Positions 10,601-19,889 of a DNA stretch of 39,857 nucleotides are shown piece after piece (position 1 is the first letter of the stretch; every line of letters starts with the position of its first letter). The translations under genes were made by a program, and so were the position numbers. Below the pieces are notes generated by a model that searched no databases, was not told where the DNA came from, and saw only the letters and a program-made list of their open reading frames with translations. This DNA comes from an archaeon (GTDB lineage: Archaea > Nanobdellota > Nanobdellia > SCGC-AAA011-G17 > GW2011-AR20), in assembly GCA_002687185.1 (NCBI GenBank), contig NYZO01000070.1, positions 1-39,857 on the forward strand. The letters are read 5' to 3'.

Positions 10601-12524
10601 GCGCACCTACTGGAAACAAAGCTTGCGGGCTCCCTGTCAATTTCCTCATCTTAGCTTTCTCCGGCCGGCCCATACGAGCACCGATGAACGTACCGCTTTT
10701 GTCTTTGATCGTAATACCAGCAAGTTTCGATATTATTGCAAGTATTCCATCCTTTTCTTGCGTCCGAATCTCATCGATATCAAACGGTTTTTTATTTAAT
10801 CCAAGTGTATATATTAGAGCCTGCGCCCATTCTTTTTCTACTACCACATGTTCTTTAGTTATAACTGCATGTGGAACTCCAAGTATCTCAAGTATCGATT
10901 TTGCGTCTTGTTCAACCAAATCTTCTTGATAGTTATAGACTAATGGCAGAATCAATTTAGGCGGACTTGTTTGCACTACTCCTTGTTCAATCCAATCAAG
11001 CAGTGTAAGAAACTGTTTAAACGTAACATCTTGAAAATGAAACGTGTAGCGTGGATGCATCGGCACAGTATGTTCAACAGCGAGTTTATACGACTCATCT
11101 ACTGACATGGCACGTACATCTGTAAATGGTATTTGTTTATCTTTAAGAATTTGTTCAAACCATTCTTCATTAAATCCTGCAGGCACTAGCGGATGCGCTC
11201 GATTAATAAAATCCCCATAACTTATCAACAGATCTCCTAAGAATAATATTTCTTCAATCAACGGCGAATATTGTTTTGCTTGTTCAAAGGTTTCAAGCCT
11301 TCTAACATCTCCTCCTTTAAGCCGTACGATCGGCCCGTCTATACTGTCACAACAAGATATCGCGGTCCCTTTCCCCGGCCTCTCAGTTTTGAGTTGTGTC
11401 CCAACTCCTAAGAATCTCTCAACTATGTGCATGGTTGCCGGATGCACTGCTGTCGCACTTAGTCCTGTGTTTCGTGCCCGACCGTATCGTAATCTAAATC
11501 CTCCAGTTCGTAGTGGATGTGTAAATATCGGCCGTCCGGCAACCAAATCTTTAATGAACGTATAATCAGGCTTAATTTTTTGCCCATCATCTTCTTTTGA
11601 TTTTTTCCCTTCTTGCTTTGCTTTAATCTTTTTTTGCAGTGTAAGAAATTCGTCTAAGAACTTCCAGTGGTCCAAACCAAACTCTTTCCCCCAGACACTT
11701 AACTGTTTCCACACTTTCGGAGCTTTTTGTGTTAATCCCTCACCTATCACGAGACAAATCCCGTTTCGTATCCTATCAGTTTCAATCCGATCCAGATCCT
11801 TATAATTACTCACTTCAAATTTCTCTGACGGATCCCCGTCTATTTGAACCGGCAAGTGCGCAACCATATGTTCAATCTCTTTTTCTGACGGAAAGTATTG
11901 TAGGTTCGTTACTCTCTCATGATAATCTCTAAGTTCTGTTTGCATCCGTTTAATCTCATTTTCTGTCGGATCATAAGTTTTGTACCCCATCTTCACCCGT
12001 ATATAATCTGCAAGCACAACCGACACTGACGCAGCAGTCCCACCAGCACTCCTGATCGGCCCAGAATAATAAAGTGCAAAATATTGCCCAGTGCCGTCTT
12101 TTCTCTCTCGCAGCACTAATTTAGTAAACCCTTCCAAAGGACTAGCAACAACCCCGACAGTCAAATAAGCAACCCCGACCCTGATCCCTACTTCCATTGC
12201 TTCAAGCTCAGTCTCAAACGCACAAAATTTCTGTTGTGCAACTTCAAGTGACACAGAGAATGCAACACGCCAATCAAGTTTTCCGAATTGTTCTTCAAGT
12301 TCAACGATTCGCTCAACCATTCCACTATTAACAATTTGAGGGGCTGCAACACTAATCAACCCTTCAACTCGCTCGGCCATGTTTTTTGCGAGTGGTATAT
12401 TAACTTTCTCATCAGGATCAAACCCTTTCGCTTTAGCCGCATTTCCAACTTCGTACGCTTCAAGTACAATTTTATTAATCATATCAAAATACTCTTGCAT
12501 GACTGGACTAGCTTGGCTCATCAC
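7617..12524 (-). CDS. polC: DNA polymerase II (PolD) large subunit DP2, intein-containing precursor
   Basis: 1635 aa; DP2 motifs (YYSGPIRSAGGTAASVSVVLADYIR, HPLRTGGFRLRYGRARNTGLSATAVHPATMHI, HPMMHCAVRRD|CDGDEAAVILLMD) and zinc-ribbon pairs. Confidence 0.95.
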   Translation of the reverse strand: MMSQASPVMQEYFDMINKIVLEAYEVGNAAKAKGFDPDEKVNIPLAKNMAERVEGLISVAAPQIVNSGMVERIVELEEQFGKLDWRVAFSVSLEVAQQKFCAFETELEAMEVGIRVGVAYLTVGVVASPLEGFTKLVLRERKDGTGQYFALYYSGPIRSAGGTAASVSVVLADYIRVKMGYKTYDPTENEIKRMQTELRDYHERVTNLQYFPSEKEIEHMVAHLPVQIDGDPSEKFEVSNYKDLDRIETDRIRNGICLVIGEGLTQKAPKVWKQLSVWGKEFGLDHWKFLDEFLTLQKKIKAKQEGKKSKEDDGQKIKPDYTFIKDLVAGRPIFTHPLRTGGFRLRYGRARNTGLSATAVHPATMHIVERFLGVGTQLKTERPGKGTAISCCDSIDGPIVRLKGGDVRRLETFEQAKQYSPLIEEILFLGDLLISYGDFINRAHPLVPAGFNEEWFEQILKDKQIPFTDVRAMSVDESYKLAVEHTVPMHPRYTFHFQDVTFKQFLTLLDWIEQGVVQTSPPKLILPLVYNYQEDLVEQDAKSILEILGVPHAVITKEHVVVEKEWAQALIYTLGLNKKPFDIDEIRTQEKDGILAIISKLAGITIKDKSGTFIGARMGRPEKAKMRKLTGSPQALFPVGAQGGKLRSFQAALKEGKILSQFPKFHCKKCDRDTIYRICEQCQETGVRKYFCQTCEAYVEKEVCEIIGKDPDTGEDQKHGKTRGYFDWDLPIEHYFKKALNALGRTQYPDLIKGVRGTSNEDHTPEYLAKGILRSLHDLYVNKDGTIRYDMTELPITHFKPNEIGIDVETVKKLGYTKDTKGELITDPNQVIEIKPQDIILPSCPESVEEGADIVFYRVAQFVDELLVKLYGLKPYYNLKTKKDLVGHLVVALAPHTSAGIICRIIGFSQTQGMYAHPMMHCAVRRDCLAYGNYVSIKKDGAWQIEKIGDVIEKLKPNEKVDSFGTLKKDVSNTTVWSNPGEDTIKEVTKHTPSSLLKVVLECGRTIQLTQGHRVYTKGKIEKRARNISVGDQLMVSYKRRVKAKDIKELFLPEIFLERDDVMLRNVKDYLDTIETLKKNTNYYRRDSFPVKFVKDFLKKHKKTLQDLPDDVTIAIKRDNVSLPIRVPLDEELLECIGLYIAEGFTRKNESKKGFYQVSIAATVDEIKDLIRTVFSKYFKLKPSEDHIDHLTFSSKLVYLLFNDYFKLGARAKEKRIPSLFLDLKKNKMAALLRGYYEGDGSVSISDTKVTCDTVSEGLKHDLSFVLSRFGIFTKFYDHAKKPGPVVREFYVEKKRPIPTFAITKIIIPSNFVKKFGEIGFISIRKNKILDALCQKIPQGMRIEHDNEYVYPKVKRVESIGDDESYCFNVENEHNFFANDILVHNCDGDEAAVILLMDTFLNFSRRYLPAHRGAVQDAPLIITSQLIPSEVDDMVFDMDIVPEYPLELYETAEKYGMPWDVKVKQVKSLLDTPGQYEGMSYTHEVTSINQGVLCSAYKSLPTMKEKVFGQMAIAEKTRAVDELDVARLVIERHFVRDIKGNLRKFSMQQFRCVQCNEKYRRPPLQGICTKCSGKLLFTIAEGSVVKYLEPSIELAERYQLPPYLKQTLELVKQRIESVFGKEAEKQVVLRQWFDK
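8370..9743 (-). mobile_element. In-frame LAGLIDADG intein within DP2 (458 codons)
   Basis: Starts at Cys (CLAYGNYVSIKKDG) after AVRRD and ends ...YCFNVENEHNFFANDILVHN|C before DGDEAA. Block B-like GRTIQLTQGHRVYT; endonuclease motifs CIGLYIAEGF and LLRGYYEGDGS. Confidence 0.95.
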
Positions 12525-12576
12525 ATTATGTCAAAGAAGAAATGTTTATATAATTTTAGTTAAAAAATAAAGAATA

Positions 12577-12897
12577 ATGGAAGCATTAGAAAAAGTAATT
12601 AAAGAACATCATCAACGTTCCAAAGACGACTTCAAATATAGACAAACTGGAAGGATTCTTGGTGGACTCTTATTACTTCTTTGTGTACCATTGTCACAAA
12701 TAACAAAATACACTATAGATCAAGGTAAATGTTTTCATGGTGTCGGCTTAGTCACAGGCTATGTATTAGCTGAAGGTATTGGGAACCTCATCACAGGAAC
12801 ACACCATTATGTCTCATGTAAAATACTATCAGGCACAATAAAAGTAACTAAGAACTTAAAATCATACTTAGACAACCCTACTAATTATTTACTCTAA
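12577..12897 (+). CDS. Small hypothetical protein with hydrophobic segments
   Basis: 106-aa ORF between divergent DP2 and convergent DP1 genes. Confidence 0.45.
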   Translation: MEALEKVIKEHHQRSKDDFKYRQTGRILGGLLLLLCVPLSQITKYTIDQGKCFHGVGLVTGYVLAEGIGNLITGTHHYVSCKILSGTIKVTKNLKSYLDNPTNYLL

Positions 12898-14532
12898 AAA
12901 GTTCATATATTTCACTTCTCTTGTCTGCAAGTTTACCATAACTACTTTTGCCGGATCCGCTTCAACCCCGACTTTTGTCATGAAATCAGTTTGTTCTTGC
13001 CAGCACCCTGAACTAATCAAAGTAACGTTTTTATATTGCGCACTAGAAACTCTATGCAAATGTCCACTGGCAAATATATCTGGCACTTTTTCAATGACCA
13101 TTGGATCCCCTCGTGTATCAGGTATATATAATGACGAAGTATGCGTTGGCGCAAGATGTCTTTTCTCCATTAGAAACTGCATTATATTTTCAGGACGGGC
13201 AACCCCTCCTTGTTGCCGCAGACTATCCACATTTTCTGCAAAGTACGTATAACTATATCCATGATAGAGTAAAACGTTAAACCCTTCAAAATCTCGATTA
13301 GCATGAATGTTCACCATGGAAGGATTAGTCGTAACAGTTACATTTGGCAAATCATATATTGCTTTAGCATAATTTTTATCAAGCATAGGTTGCGGTTCAG
13401 CTAGCCTCATTGCATCGTGATTACCGCCTATAATAATGATCTGTAAATCTTTTCGTAATTTACCAAGCAGTTCAGCTATATGTGTATATTGTGCCACCAC
13501 ATCATTAATAGAGAGCTCATCAAACTGTGTTGGATATATCCCGCACCCATCAATTAAATCCCCAACAACAAAGAGATATTTAACTTTCAGAGCTGTTTGT
13601 TTTTGCTCTTTGTTCCCGCTCTCACCATTAAGCCAAGTCACAAATGACTCAAATTGCTTTTGCATAAAGAGCTTACTTCCCGTATGTATGTCCGATGTAA
13701 ATACTGCATAAGCTTCATCTTCAGCTTTTTTCAGCTCATGACTAACCGGCACATCAGCAAACACTATTTCATTTGCAAACACTATCTCATTCCCTGTAGT
13801 CCCTTTTATGCCTACGACTTCATCCATTACTATCCGTTGCCCTTTAGCAAACAAATCTTCTCTATTTTGGTTAATCAAAACCCGCACAGTCCCGGTCGGA
13901 TCTTCAAGTTCAAGTAACAAATTACCATTTTTAGTGATTCTCCGATCACTCACAACTCCAATCACACTTAGTTGCGTTCTTTGTTCTACTGTTTTAAGCC
14001 TCACAAACGATATCGCATCTTGCATCTCTGGCCTGCTACGAAGTAATTCTTTAATGGTTTCATATCTCAATTTAAAATGTTGCACAAAATCTTGTAATAC
14101 TCGTTTCCGCGGTTCATCTTTGTACGCGTTTATTACCATCACACTACTATCAGTTGACACTTCCTCATCAATTTCCTCTTCAGTTTCTGTATGCACAGTT
14201 TTCACTTCGTCCATAACATGATCCATGATCTCTTTTTTCTCAGGTGAGACATTATATTCCATTAAGTCTAAGAACAAGTAATAGCCTTTCCCATCATTTC
14301 CTTTCTCAAGTAGCGCTTTGGCCCTCTCAAACTCTTTCCAATTAATATTCACCATTGTTTCAGTTTGAGTCAGCACAAGATACAAATCTTCATTAATCAA
14401 GGTCGGTTTCTCGTTTGGTATTTTCTGTTCAATTAGCGTACAAACATCTTTAGCATCAACCCCTTTCTTTTCCGCAAGCTCAGGCGCGATCAAAAACCCT
14501 TTTTGCATAAATTGCTCAATCATTTGTTTCAT
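12889..14532 (-). CDS. polB: DNA polymerase II (PolD) small subunit DP1 (proofreading exonuclease)
   Basis: 547 aa; OB-fold region (VIGVVSDRRITKNGNLLLELEDPTGTVRVLIN) and phosphoesterase motifs FTSDIHTGS, VVGDLIDGCG, GGNHDAMR, YHGYS, ASGHLHR. Confidence 0.95.
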   Translation of the reverse strand: MKQMIEQFMQKGFLIAPELAEKKGVDAKDVCTLIEQKIPNEKPTLINEDLYLVLTQTETMVNINWKEFERAKALLEKGNDGKGYYLFLDLMEYNVSPEKKEIMDHVMDEVKTVHTETEEEIDEEVSTDSSVMVINAYKDEPRKRVLQDFVQHFKLRYETIKELLRSRPEMQDAISFVRLKTVEQRTQLSVIGVVSDRRITKNGNLLLELEDPTGTVRVLINQNREDLFAKGQRIVMDEVVGIKGTTGNEIVFANEIVFADVPVSHELKKAEDEAYAVFTSDIHTGSKLFMQKQFESFVTWLNGESGNKEQKQTALKVKYLFVVGDLIDGCGIYPTQFDELSINDVVAQYTHIAELLGKLRKDLQIIIIGGNHDAMRLAEPQPMLDKNYAKAIYDLPNVTVTTNPSMVNIHANRDFEGFNVLLYHGYSYTYFAENVDSLRQQGGVARPENIMQFLMEKRHLAPTHTSSLYIPDTRGDPMVIEKVPDIFASGHLHRVSSAQYKNVTLISSGCWQEQTDFMTKVGVEADPAKVVMVNLQTREVKYMNFLE

Positions 14533-14542
14533 TCTATAATAA

Positions 14543-15751
14543 TCAAAGCCCTAACCCTTCTTTAAGACTAACATTAATTTTCGGCAGTGTAGTGGACGGT
14601 ATCGCAAGCCCAATCTCTCTTGTTCGACCGTATCGTCCTTTTGACACTACTCGCGCATTAATTATCCCAAGCATATCAAGTTCAGCTATAATATCTGACA
14701 CTCGTCTTTGTGTTAGAGGCGACAATCCAACACTCTCACAAATTGTTGTATAGATTTCATAAACTTCTCCTGTAAAGATCGGTTTAACTTTTCGGTTACA
14801 TAGATCAAATATCGAGAACAGCGTCGCTTGGAACTGTTTAGGTTGCGACCCTACGATATCAAATATTCTATCTCGCTCAATCTTTTCTTCTGCTTGATCG
14901 ATATAAGTCACACTAAGACTTTTCTCCCCTGTCCTCTCAGCAAGTTCCCCTGCAACACGCAACAATTCTATAGCTCGCCTAGCGTCTCCATGCTCCCGTG
15001 CTGTATATGCTGCACATTTCTCAATCACTCCTTGCTCTAAAGCTGTCTTTGAGAACGCAACTTTCGCTCGTTCACGTAATATATCTTGCAGTTGCAAAGC
15101 GTTATAAGGCGCAAATATCAATTCTTCTTCTGAAAGCGAGCTTTTAACTCTCGGGTCTAAATTATCTGCGAACGTCAAATCATTACTAATCCCTATAACT
15201 GAAATTTGCGATTCAGACAATTCCGCATTAAGCCTAGTTAAATTATACAGTATCTCATCCCCTGCTTTTTTGACTAACTGATCAATTTCATCTAGTACTA
15301 ATATCACTACTTTACGTTTTGACTCTACCGCTTGTACAAACAACCTATACACTTCATCTGTTGGTAGCCCTGTAGCCGGCACGTCCGTTCCAAATTCTCG
15401 TGCAAGTTGTGCAAGTATTCGGTACTCTGTATCTGCAACTCGTTTAAGCTTACAGTTCAAATAATAGCTAACAAGTCGAACTTTTTTCTTCTCATTAACT
15501 TGTCCAATCTCTTCAAGCACATGATTCGTCACTGCAGTTTTCCCAGTCCCTGTCTTACCATACAAAAAAACGTTTGATGGTTTCTCTCCTCTAAGTGCTG
15601 GTGCAAGTATGCTTGCTAACTGTTCCATCTGATCATCTCTATGCAATAATTTCTTAGGCGAATAATTATTTTGCAAGTATTGTTTTTTAATAATGAGCGG
15701 CACTCGATCAAGATAATTTGAAAAGAACCGATTTAATTTCGTTTTTCCCAT
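14543..15751 (-). CDS. cdc6: Orc1/Cdc6 origin-recognition AAA+ ATPase
   Basis: 402 aa; Walker A YGKTGTGKTA, Walker B VVILVLDEIDQL, sensor GISNDLTF, EHGDARRAIELLRVAGELAE, C-terminal winged helix. Confidence 0.95.
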   Translation of the reverse strand: MGKTKLNRFFSNYLDRVPLIIKKQYLQNNYSPKKLLHRDDQMEQLASILAPALRGEKPSNVFLYGKTGTGKTAVTNHVLEEIGQVNEKKKVRLVSYYLNCKLKRVADTEYRILAQLAREFGTDVPATGLPTDEVYRLFVQAVESKRKVVILVLDEIDQLVKKAGDEILYNLTRLNAELSESQISVIGISNDLTFADNLDPRVKSSLSEEELIFAPYNALQLQDILRERAKVAFSKTALEQGVIEKCAAYTAREHGDARRAIELLRVAGELAERTGEKSLSVTYIDQAEEKIERDRIFDIVGSQPKQFQATLFSIFDLCNRKVKPIFTGEVYEIYTTICESVGLSPLTQRRVSDIIAELDMLGIINARVVSKGRYGRTREIGLAIPSTTLPKINVSLKEGLGL

Positions 15752-15754
15752 ACG

Positions 15755-16109
15755 TTAGCCCCATTTCCTATGGAACTATTTAAGCTTTGCCGTAACTTAC
15801 TATCCACTCACACCTCCATTTCCGATGGAACTTAACTAAACAACAAAAACATAGTCCCAATACTCTACAAACAACTTACTACTATTAAATTACAATACAA
15901 TTACAATATATAATAATATATAATAAAAATATTTATAAATAAAATAAATAAATACCGTTTTTTTCACTTCTAAGACTAGCCCTATTAACCACTCTTACAC
16001 ACACCGTACACACCTTTAACTCTTAATTTAAAAGTTCCATATGAAACCAAGGGGTAGGTCTATTTCAACCTAATTAAACTAAAATAACTTTCCATACGAA
16101 ACAAAGGTC
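15755..16109. other. oriC: Probable chromosomal replication origin (oriC)
   Basis: Adjacent to cdc6. ORB-like boxes: AGTTCCATAGGAAATGGGGCTAA (15755-15777, minus), AAGTTCCATCGGAAATGGAGGTGTG (15809-15832, minus), AGTTCCATATGAAACCAAGGGGTAGG (16033-16058, plus), CTTTCCATACGAAACAAAGGTC (16088-16109, plus). They flank an AT-rich tract (about 15880-15965). Genes diverge from this interval. Confidence 0.85.
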
Positions 16110-16198
16110 TAATATTCACCCTCTATCTTTTTTCTAATATAACGTCCATATTCCAAGTTAAACAATCAAACCACAGAAAACTTTATATACAACTGTCC

Positions 16199-16474
16199 AT
16201 GTTTCTGTATTTCATGTCCCAAGAGAAGAAATATTCTAAGCAATTACTTGGCAAAACAGTCGTAAGTAAAACCGGCAAGCGATTTGGCGAAGTTGGCGAC
16301 ATTTCATTTGAGGTTAGAACCGGCGAATTATTACAAATTATTTTAAAAGATCCAACAGCTTACTGTGACGGTTTAGAATTAGAGAAAAACAAGACCGGCG
16401 AATTATTGATTCCATTTAGTTCAGTAATCGCTGTAGGTGACTTCGTAGTTATAGCTGAAGAAGATATTATTTAA
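16199..16474 (+). CDS. PRC-barrel domain protein
   Basis: YSKQLLGKTVVSKTGKRFGEVGDISFEVRTGELLQIIL...LLIPFSSVIAVGDFVVI is PRC-barrel-like. The true start may be the internal Met (MSQEKK) near 16214. Confidence 0.8.
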   Translation: MFLYFMSQEKKYSKQLLGKTVVSKTGKRFGEVGDISFEVRTGELLQIILKDPTAYCDGLELEKNKTGELLIPFSSVIAVGDFVVIAEEDII

Positions 16475-16475
16475 G

Positions 16476-16817
16476 ATGAGCTCAGAAATCGACCAATCAT
16501 TTCCTACTTGTAAATACGGTATTGAATCTAGTATCAATAGGCAAACACAGGAGTTATTAGATAATTTTAATTTATCTCAGGCATATAATTGCAGTCATCC
16601 AGATATAGAACAACACCACAAAAATTTAACAAGAGTAAACATTACAGGTGACTCATTATCTATTTCTGCGGTACGCTTATTTCTTATCCAAGACCCACAT
16701 AAAGTACTATCAGCATTAGAAGAAGATATATTAAATGGTACTAATAGCTATCCAGGAATAAAAGTTTGTTTCGAATGTCCCTTACATGGAGAAAGACCAG
16801 ACGACCATAAATTATAA
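16476..16817 (+). CDS. Hypothetical protein
   Basis: 113-aa ORF directly after the PRC-barrel gene; no family recognised. Confidence 0.5.
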   Translation: MSSEIDQSFPTCKYGIESSINRQTQELLDNFNLSQAYNCSHPDIEQHHKNLTRVNITGDSLSISAVRLFLIQDPHKVLSALEEDILNGTNSYPGIKVCFECPLHGERPDDHKL

Positions 16818-16820
16818 AAG

Positions 16821-17579
16821 TCACATCATCAGTATTTTTTCTTCACGTACATGATAAACAATTTCCATAAATCGTTTCACAAGTGATGCATCAACAGGTT
16901 CTTTAGTATTGGGTTCTTCACGATTATTATTAGGTTTAAATGCTGATCCAACTATTGCCCCGTCACAAATCATAAGTTGTTCAAACGCATTATCAAAATT
17001 CAATCCATCGCCAATTATCAGCGGATACTCATTTCCAATTATTCTCCTAAACTCTTTAATTTTTCTTATAGGAGTTTCTTTTCCTGTCTCTTCTCCGGTT
17101 ACAACTATTGCATCTACTAATTTCATTCCTTCGTAAATATCTTTATTAAGATTTGACCCAGACACAGGTTCATGATATTTCGGCCAAACTCCGCCTAAAA
17201 CAGTGATACGGGGATAATCGTTTCTCATTCGATCGAATAGAAAACTATTAACAATTTTTTTAGCATAATAACTGCCTGCTACATAATCGACTTGGATGAA
17301 TGAAGCATTATGTTCATGAGCAAGTACAAAAGCGTCAGACCATTCATTGGGAAGAATATTAACTCCAACTTCTAACGAAGATGATCTAAATTCCAATCTA
17401 TTCAATGTGTCTTTAACATCTCTTAGTTCACCATGATAATTTTCAATAATAACTCCGTCAATGCCTAATGTTTCATAGATCTTTATTTCCTCAAGCGCTT
17501 GATTAACAGGATTCATTCCAGCAAGATGGATCATCCCAAATATAGGCGTATTCCTAAACCTCTTAGTAAACTGTTCCAT
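16821..17579 (-). CDS. BtpA/SgcQ family TIM-barrel protein
   Basis: 252 aa; GMIHLAGMNP, GVIIENYHG, EVGVNILPN, VDAIVVTGEETGKETP, DGAIVGSAFK. Confidence 0.8.
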   Translation of the reverse strand: MEQFTKRFRNTPIFGMIHLAGMNPVNQALEEIKIYETLGIDGVIIENYHGELRDVKDTLNRLEFRSSSLEVGVNILPNEWSDAFVLAHEHNASFIQVDYVAGSYYAKKIVNSFLFDRMRNDYPRITVLGGVWPKYHEPVSGSNLNKDIYEGMKLVDAIVVTGEETGKETPIRKIKEFRRIIGNEYPLIIGDGLNFDNAFEQLMICDGAIVGSAFKPNNNREEPNTKEPVDASLVKRFMEIVYHVREEKILMM

Positions 17580-17677
17580 AAAAAAATACTATAGACAATA
17601 ATTAATAAAAACTATGAAATAAGGTCATTACTTAAGAATCCAAAATCCTTTTAAAACCGTTTTTCTTAAAGTTTACC

Positions 17678-18688
17678 ATGGCCAAAGGCTTCACGTTTAA
17701 ATCTACTAAAGAATTAAAAATTCCTAAAAAATTAGTGGACCAAATAATCGCTCAAGAGCAAGCTGTAAGTATTATTAAAAAAGCAGCCAAACAAAAGCGT
17801 CATGTACTCCTTATCGGAACTCCGGGGACTGGAAAATCACTAATATCTCAAGCCCTAGCACAATTACTACCATCAGAAAAGCTAAAAGATATTTTATCAT
17901 TTCACAACGCCGAAGACGACAATAACCCGATAATAAAAACGATCGCTGCCGGAAAAGGAAAAACTCTCCAAGGCCGCTACCGCGTAAAAGCAGCCGGCTC
18001 ATTCAAAAACCAAAACATTCTATTTTTCATAATCCTAATCATAGCAGTAATTTCGCCGTGGTATATCAGAAACACCTACGGTGACATCATGGGGGCAGCA
18101 GCCCTGATCGGTTCAATGATTTTTTTTGCCGCGTTCATTTTATTTATGAATCTAGGCAAAAGGATGCGCACATTAAATACAGGTGTCGCCGTTCCAAAAT
18201 TGCTTGTTAATAATCTCAAAATAAAGACCGCACCCTTCGTAGACGGCAGCGGCGCGCCTGCTACTGCCCTTTTAGGAAATTGCCTCCACGATCCGCTTCA
18301 GAGCTTTTATCCGGAAATAGAGATATATGACAGTGTTGAACATGAGGTGTCAATTTCAAAAAAAGTTAATCATCTTCTTCAAAAACATAAGAACAAAATA
18401 ATCAAAAAAGGTACATATAGAGCAACCCATCTTGAGAAAGGACAATCGATAGTATTAGCAGAAACAGAAGATAAAAGTAAATTAGTAAATGTTATTTCCG
18501 TGAATAAATACAAATCAGACAAACCTCATCTCTACAAAGTCACAACAAAACTAGGCAAATCGCTCACCATAACACCAGAACATAAAGTAGCAATTAACAA
18601 TAAAGGAAAGAAAGAATATATCAGAGCAGATCAACTAAAAAAAGGGCAAGAAGTTTTCACACTTAAAAATTCTCAAAAGAAAAGTTAG
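17678..18688 (+). CDS. lonB: LonB protease N-terminal half fused to a split N-intein
   Basis: Codons 1-208: LonB start, Walker A GTPGTGKS, transmembrane insertion (NILFFIILIIAVISPWYIRNT...), ending ATALLGNCLHDPLQ. Codon 209 onward is intein-like, with block B GKSLTITPEHKVAI. Terminates at TAG 18686-18688. TATA-like CTTTTAAAACC about 25 nt upstream. Confidence 0.92.
   Translation: MAKGFTFKSTKELKIPKKLVDQIIAQEQAVSIIKKAAKQKRHVLLIGTPGTGKSLISQALAQLLPSEKLKDILSFHNAEDDNNPIIKTIAAGKGKTLQGRYRVKAAGSFKNQNILFFIILIIAVISPWYIRNTYGDIMGAAALIGSMIFFAAFILFMNLGKRMRTLNTGVAVPKLLVNNLKIKTAPFVDGSGAPATALLGNCLHDPLQSFYPEIEIYDSVEHEVSISKKVNHLLQKHKNKIIKKGTYRATHLEKGQSIVLAETEDKSKLVNVISVNKYKSDKPHLYKVTTKLGKSLTITPEHKVAINNKGKKEYIRADQLKKGQEVFTLKNSQKKS
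18302..18685 (+). mobile_element. Split-intein N-fragment (Int-N, 128 aa, Ser1)
   Basis: Begins S(FYPEIEIYDSVEHEV...) where the conserved LonB sequence ...HDPFQ|SGGLGTP... is interrupted. Block B LYKVTTKLGKSLTITPEHKVAINNKGKKEYIRADQLKKGQEV. Confidence 0.88.
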
Positions 18689-18822
18689 CGTGTTTCCCAT
18701 TACCATTTTCTAGACATTCTCCGGAAGAAATTAGCTAAAACCAACGGACAAGCGGACAAGTGCCCGCGTAGAGTATTTAAGCATTCAAACCTATATAGTT
18801 AATTACCATTGGAGGTGAACAT

Positions 18823-19815
18823 ATGGTAGAAAAAAAAGTTAGAGAATTATTAGAGAAATACAACCCGATTGTCTTTGAGCAAGACATTATTGATACATAT
18901 AAAACACGCGACATAAAACTGTCAAGGATATATTATGCGTATCGAGCAACAAAGCTCATGCATCCTGAGTTTGGTTATCGACGTCTTTCGCGTGTAATGG
19001 GTTACAAGGATCATAAAACAGTGTTATGGGAGAAGGGAGGTGTTCCAGTCTCAGTAAAGACGGTGGATTGGCTTAGCGAGAGAGATCTGATACCACTATA
19101 TCCATATGATAAACGTCTTGGTTTAATAGCTCGAATTTTAGGTGCTCTATTTGCTGATGGTGGAATTTTTGAAAATCTTAATGCTATATTTTTGTCAAGT
19201 TCAGAATTAAGTGCAGTAAAAGAATTTGGTGAAGATCTAAAAATTATTTTTGGAGAAGGCATTGAAAAAAATTCTCGAATTATTGAAGCGGGTGAATATG
19301 GCCATTCATGGTGTTATCAGAATACAAATAGAAAAATCATTAGATTATTTCAAGTATTAGGTGCCCCTATTTGGAGAAAATCAACTATGAAGTTACTCAT
19401 CCCTGAGTGGATATTTTCATCAGAGGAATTATTAGATAATTTCATCGGATCTCTTTTTGGAGGTGACGGAAGTATCCCAAAGTACAAATTTAGTAATCCA
19501 AATCCAATAACAATTGGAATTACAGGAAGGGATAATTTAAAAGAAAACAGAATAGAATTTTTTGAACAAATACGAGAATATTTTATTATGAAAGGTATAG
19601 AAACTAACAATTTGTATATTACTAAGTGGAAAGAATCAAATATTTATAGAATTCCTGTACGGTCAACATATTCGAATTTCTTAGATTTTTATAAGAATGT
19701 ACCTATATACTATTGTAAGTATAAAAAAGAAAAATTAAAAAAAACGATCAAAGATTGGCAGAAAAAGATAGATAAAGGTTTAACATTAAGTAATTTGAGG
19801 GGAGATGAAATCTAG
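18823..19815 (+). CDS. Free-standing LAGLIDADG homing endonuclease between the LonB halves
   Basis: 330 aa; two LAGLIDADG-type motifs (ARILGALFADGGIF and DNFIGSLFGGDGSI). Own Shine-Dalgarno GGAGGTGA (18811-18818) 4 nt before the ATG. HTH-like N-terminus. Confidence 0.9.
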   Translation: MVEKKVRELLEKYNPIVFEQDIIDTYKTRDIKLSRIYYAYRATKLMHPEFGYRRLSRVMGYKDHKTVLWEKGGVPVSVKTVDWLSERDLIPLYPYDKRLGLIARILGALFADGGIFENLNAIFLSSSELSAVKEFGEDLKIIFGEGIEKNSRIIEAGEYGHSWCYQNTNRKIIRLFQVLGAPIWRKSTMKLLIPEWIFSSEELLDNFIGSLFGGDGSIPKYKFSNPNPITIGITGRDNLKENRIEFFEQIREYFIMKGIETNNLYITKWKESNIYRIPVRSTYSNFLDFYKNVPIYYCKYKKEKLKKTIKDWQKKIDKGLTLSNLRGDEI

Positions 19816-19889
19816 ATTTGTCCAAACACCAATGATCTAATTCCACACACAAAAACCTATAAAAACCCTTTAATCAGACGTATATTCAG

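Noticed and set aside
13808-14221. 137-aa plus-strand ORF inside DP1
   Set aside because: Ser/Thr-rich antisense shadow of a clear DP1 coding region. The same reasoning applies to other antisense ORFs within DP2, RNR and LonB.
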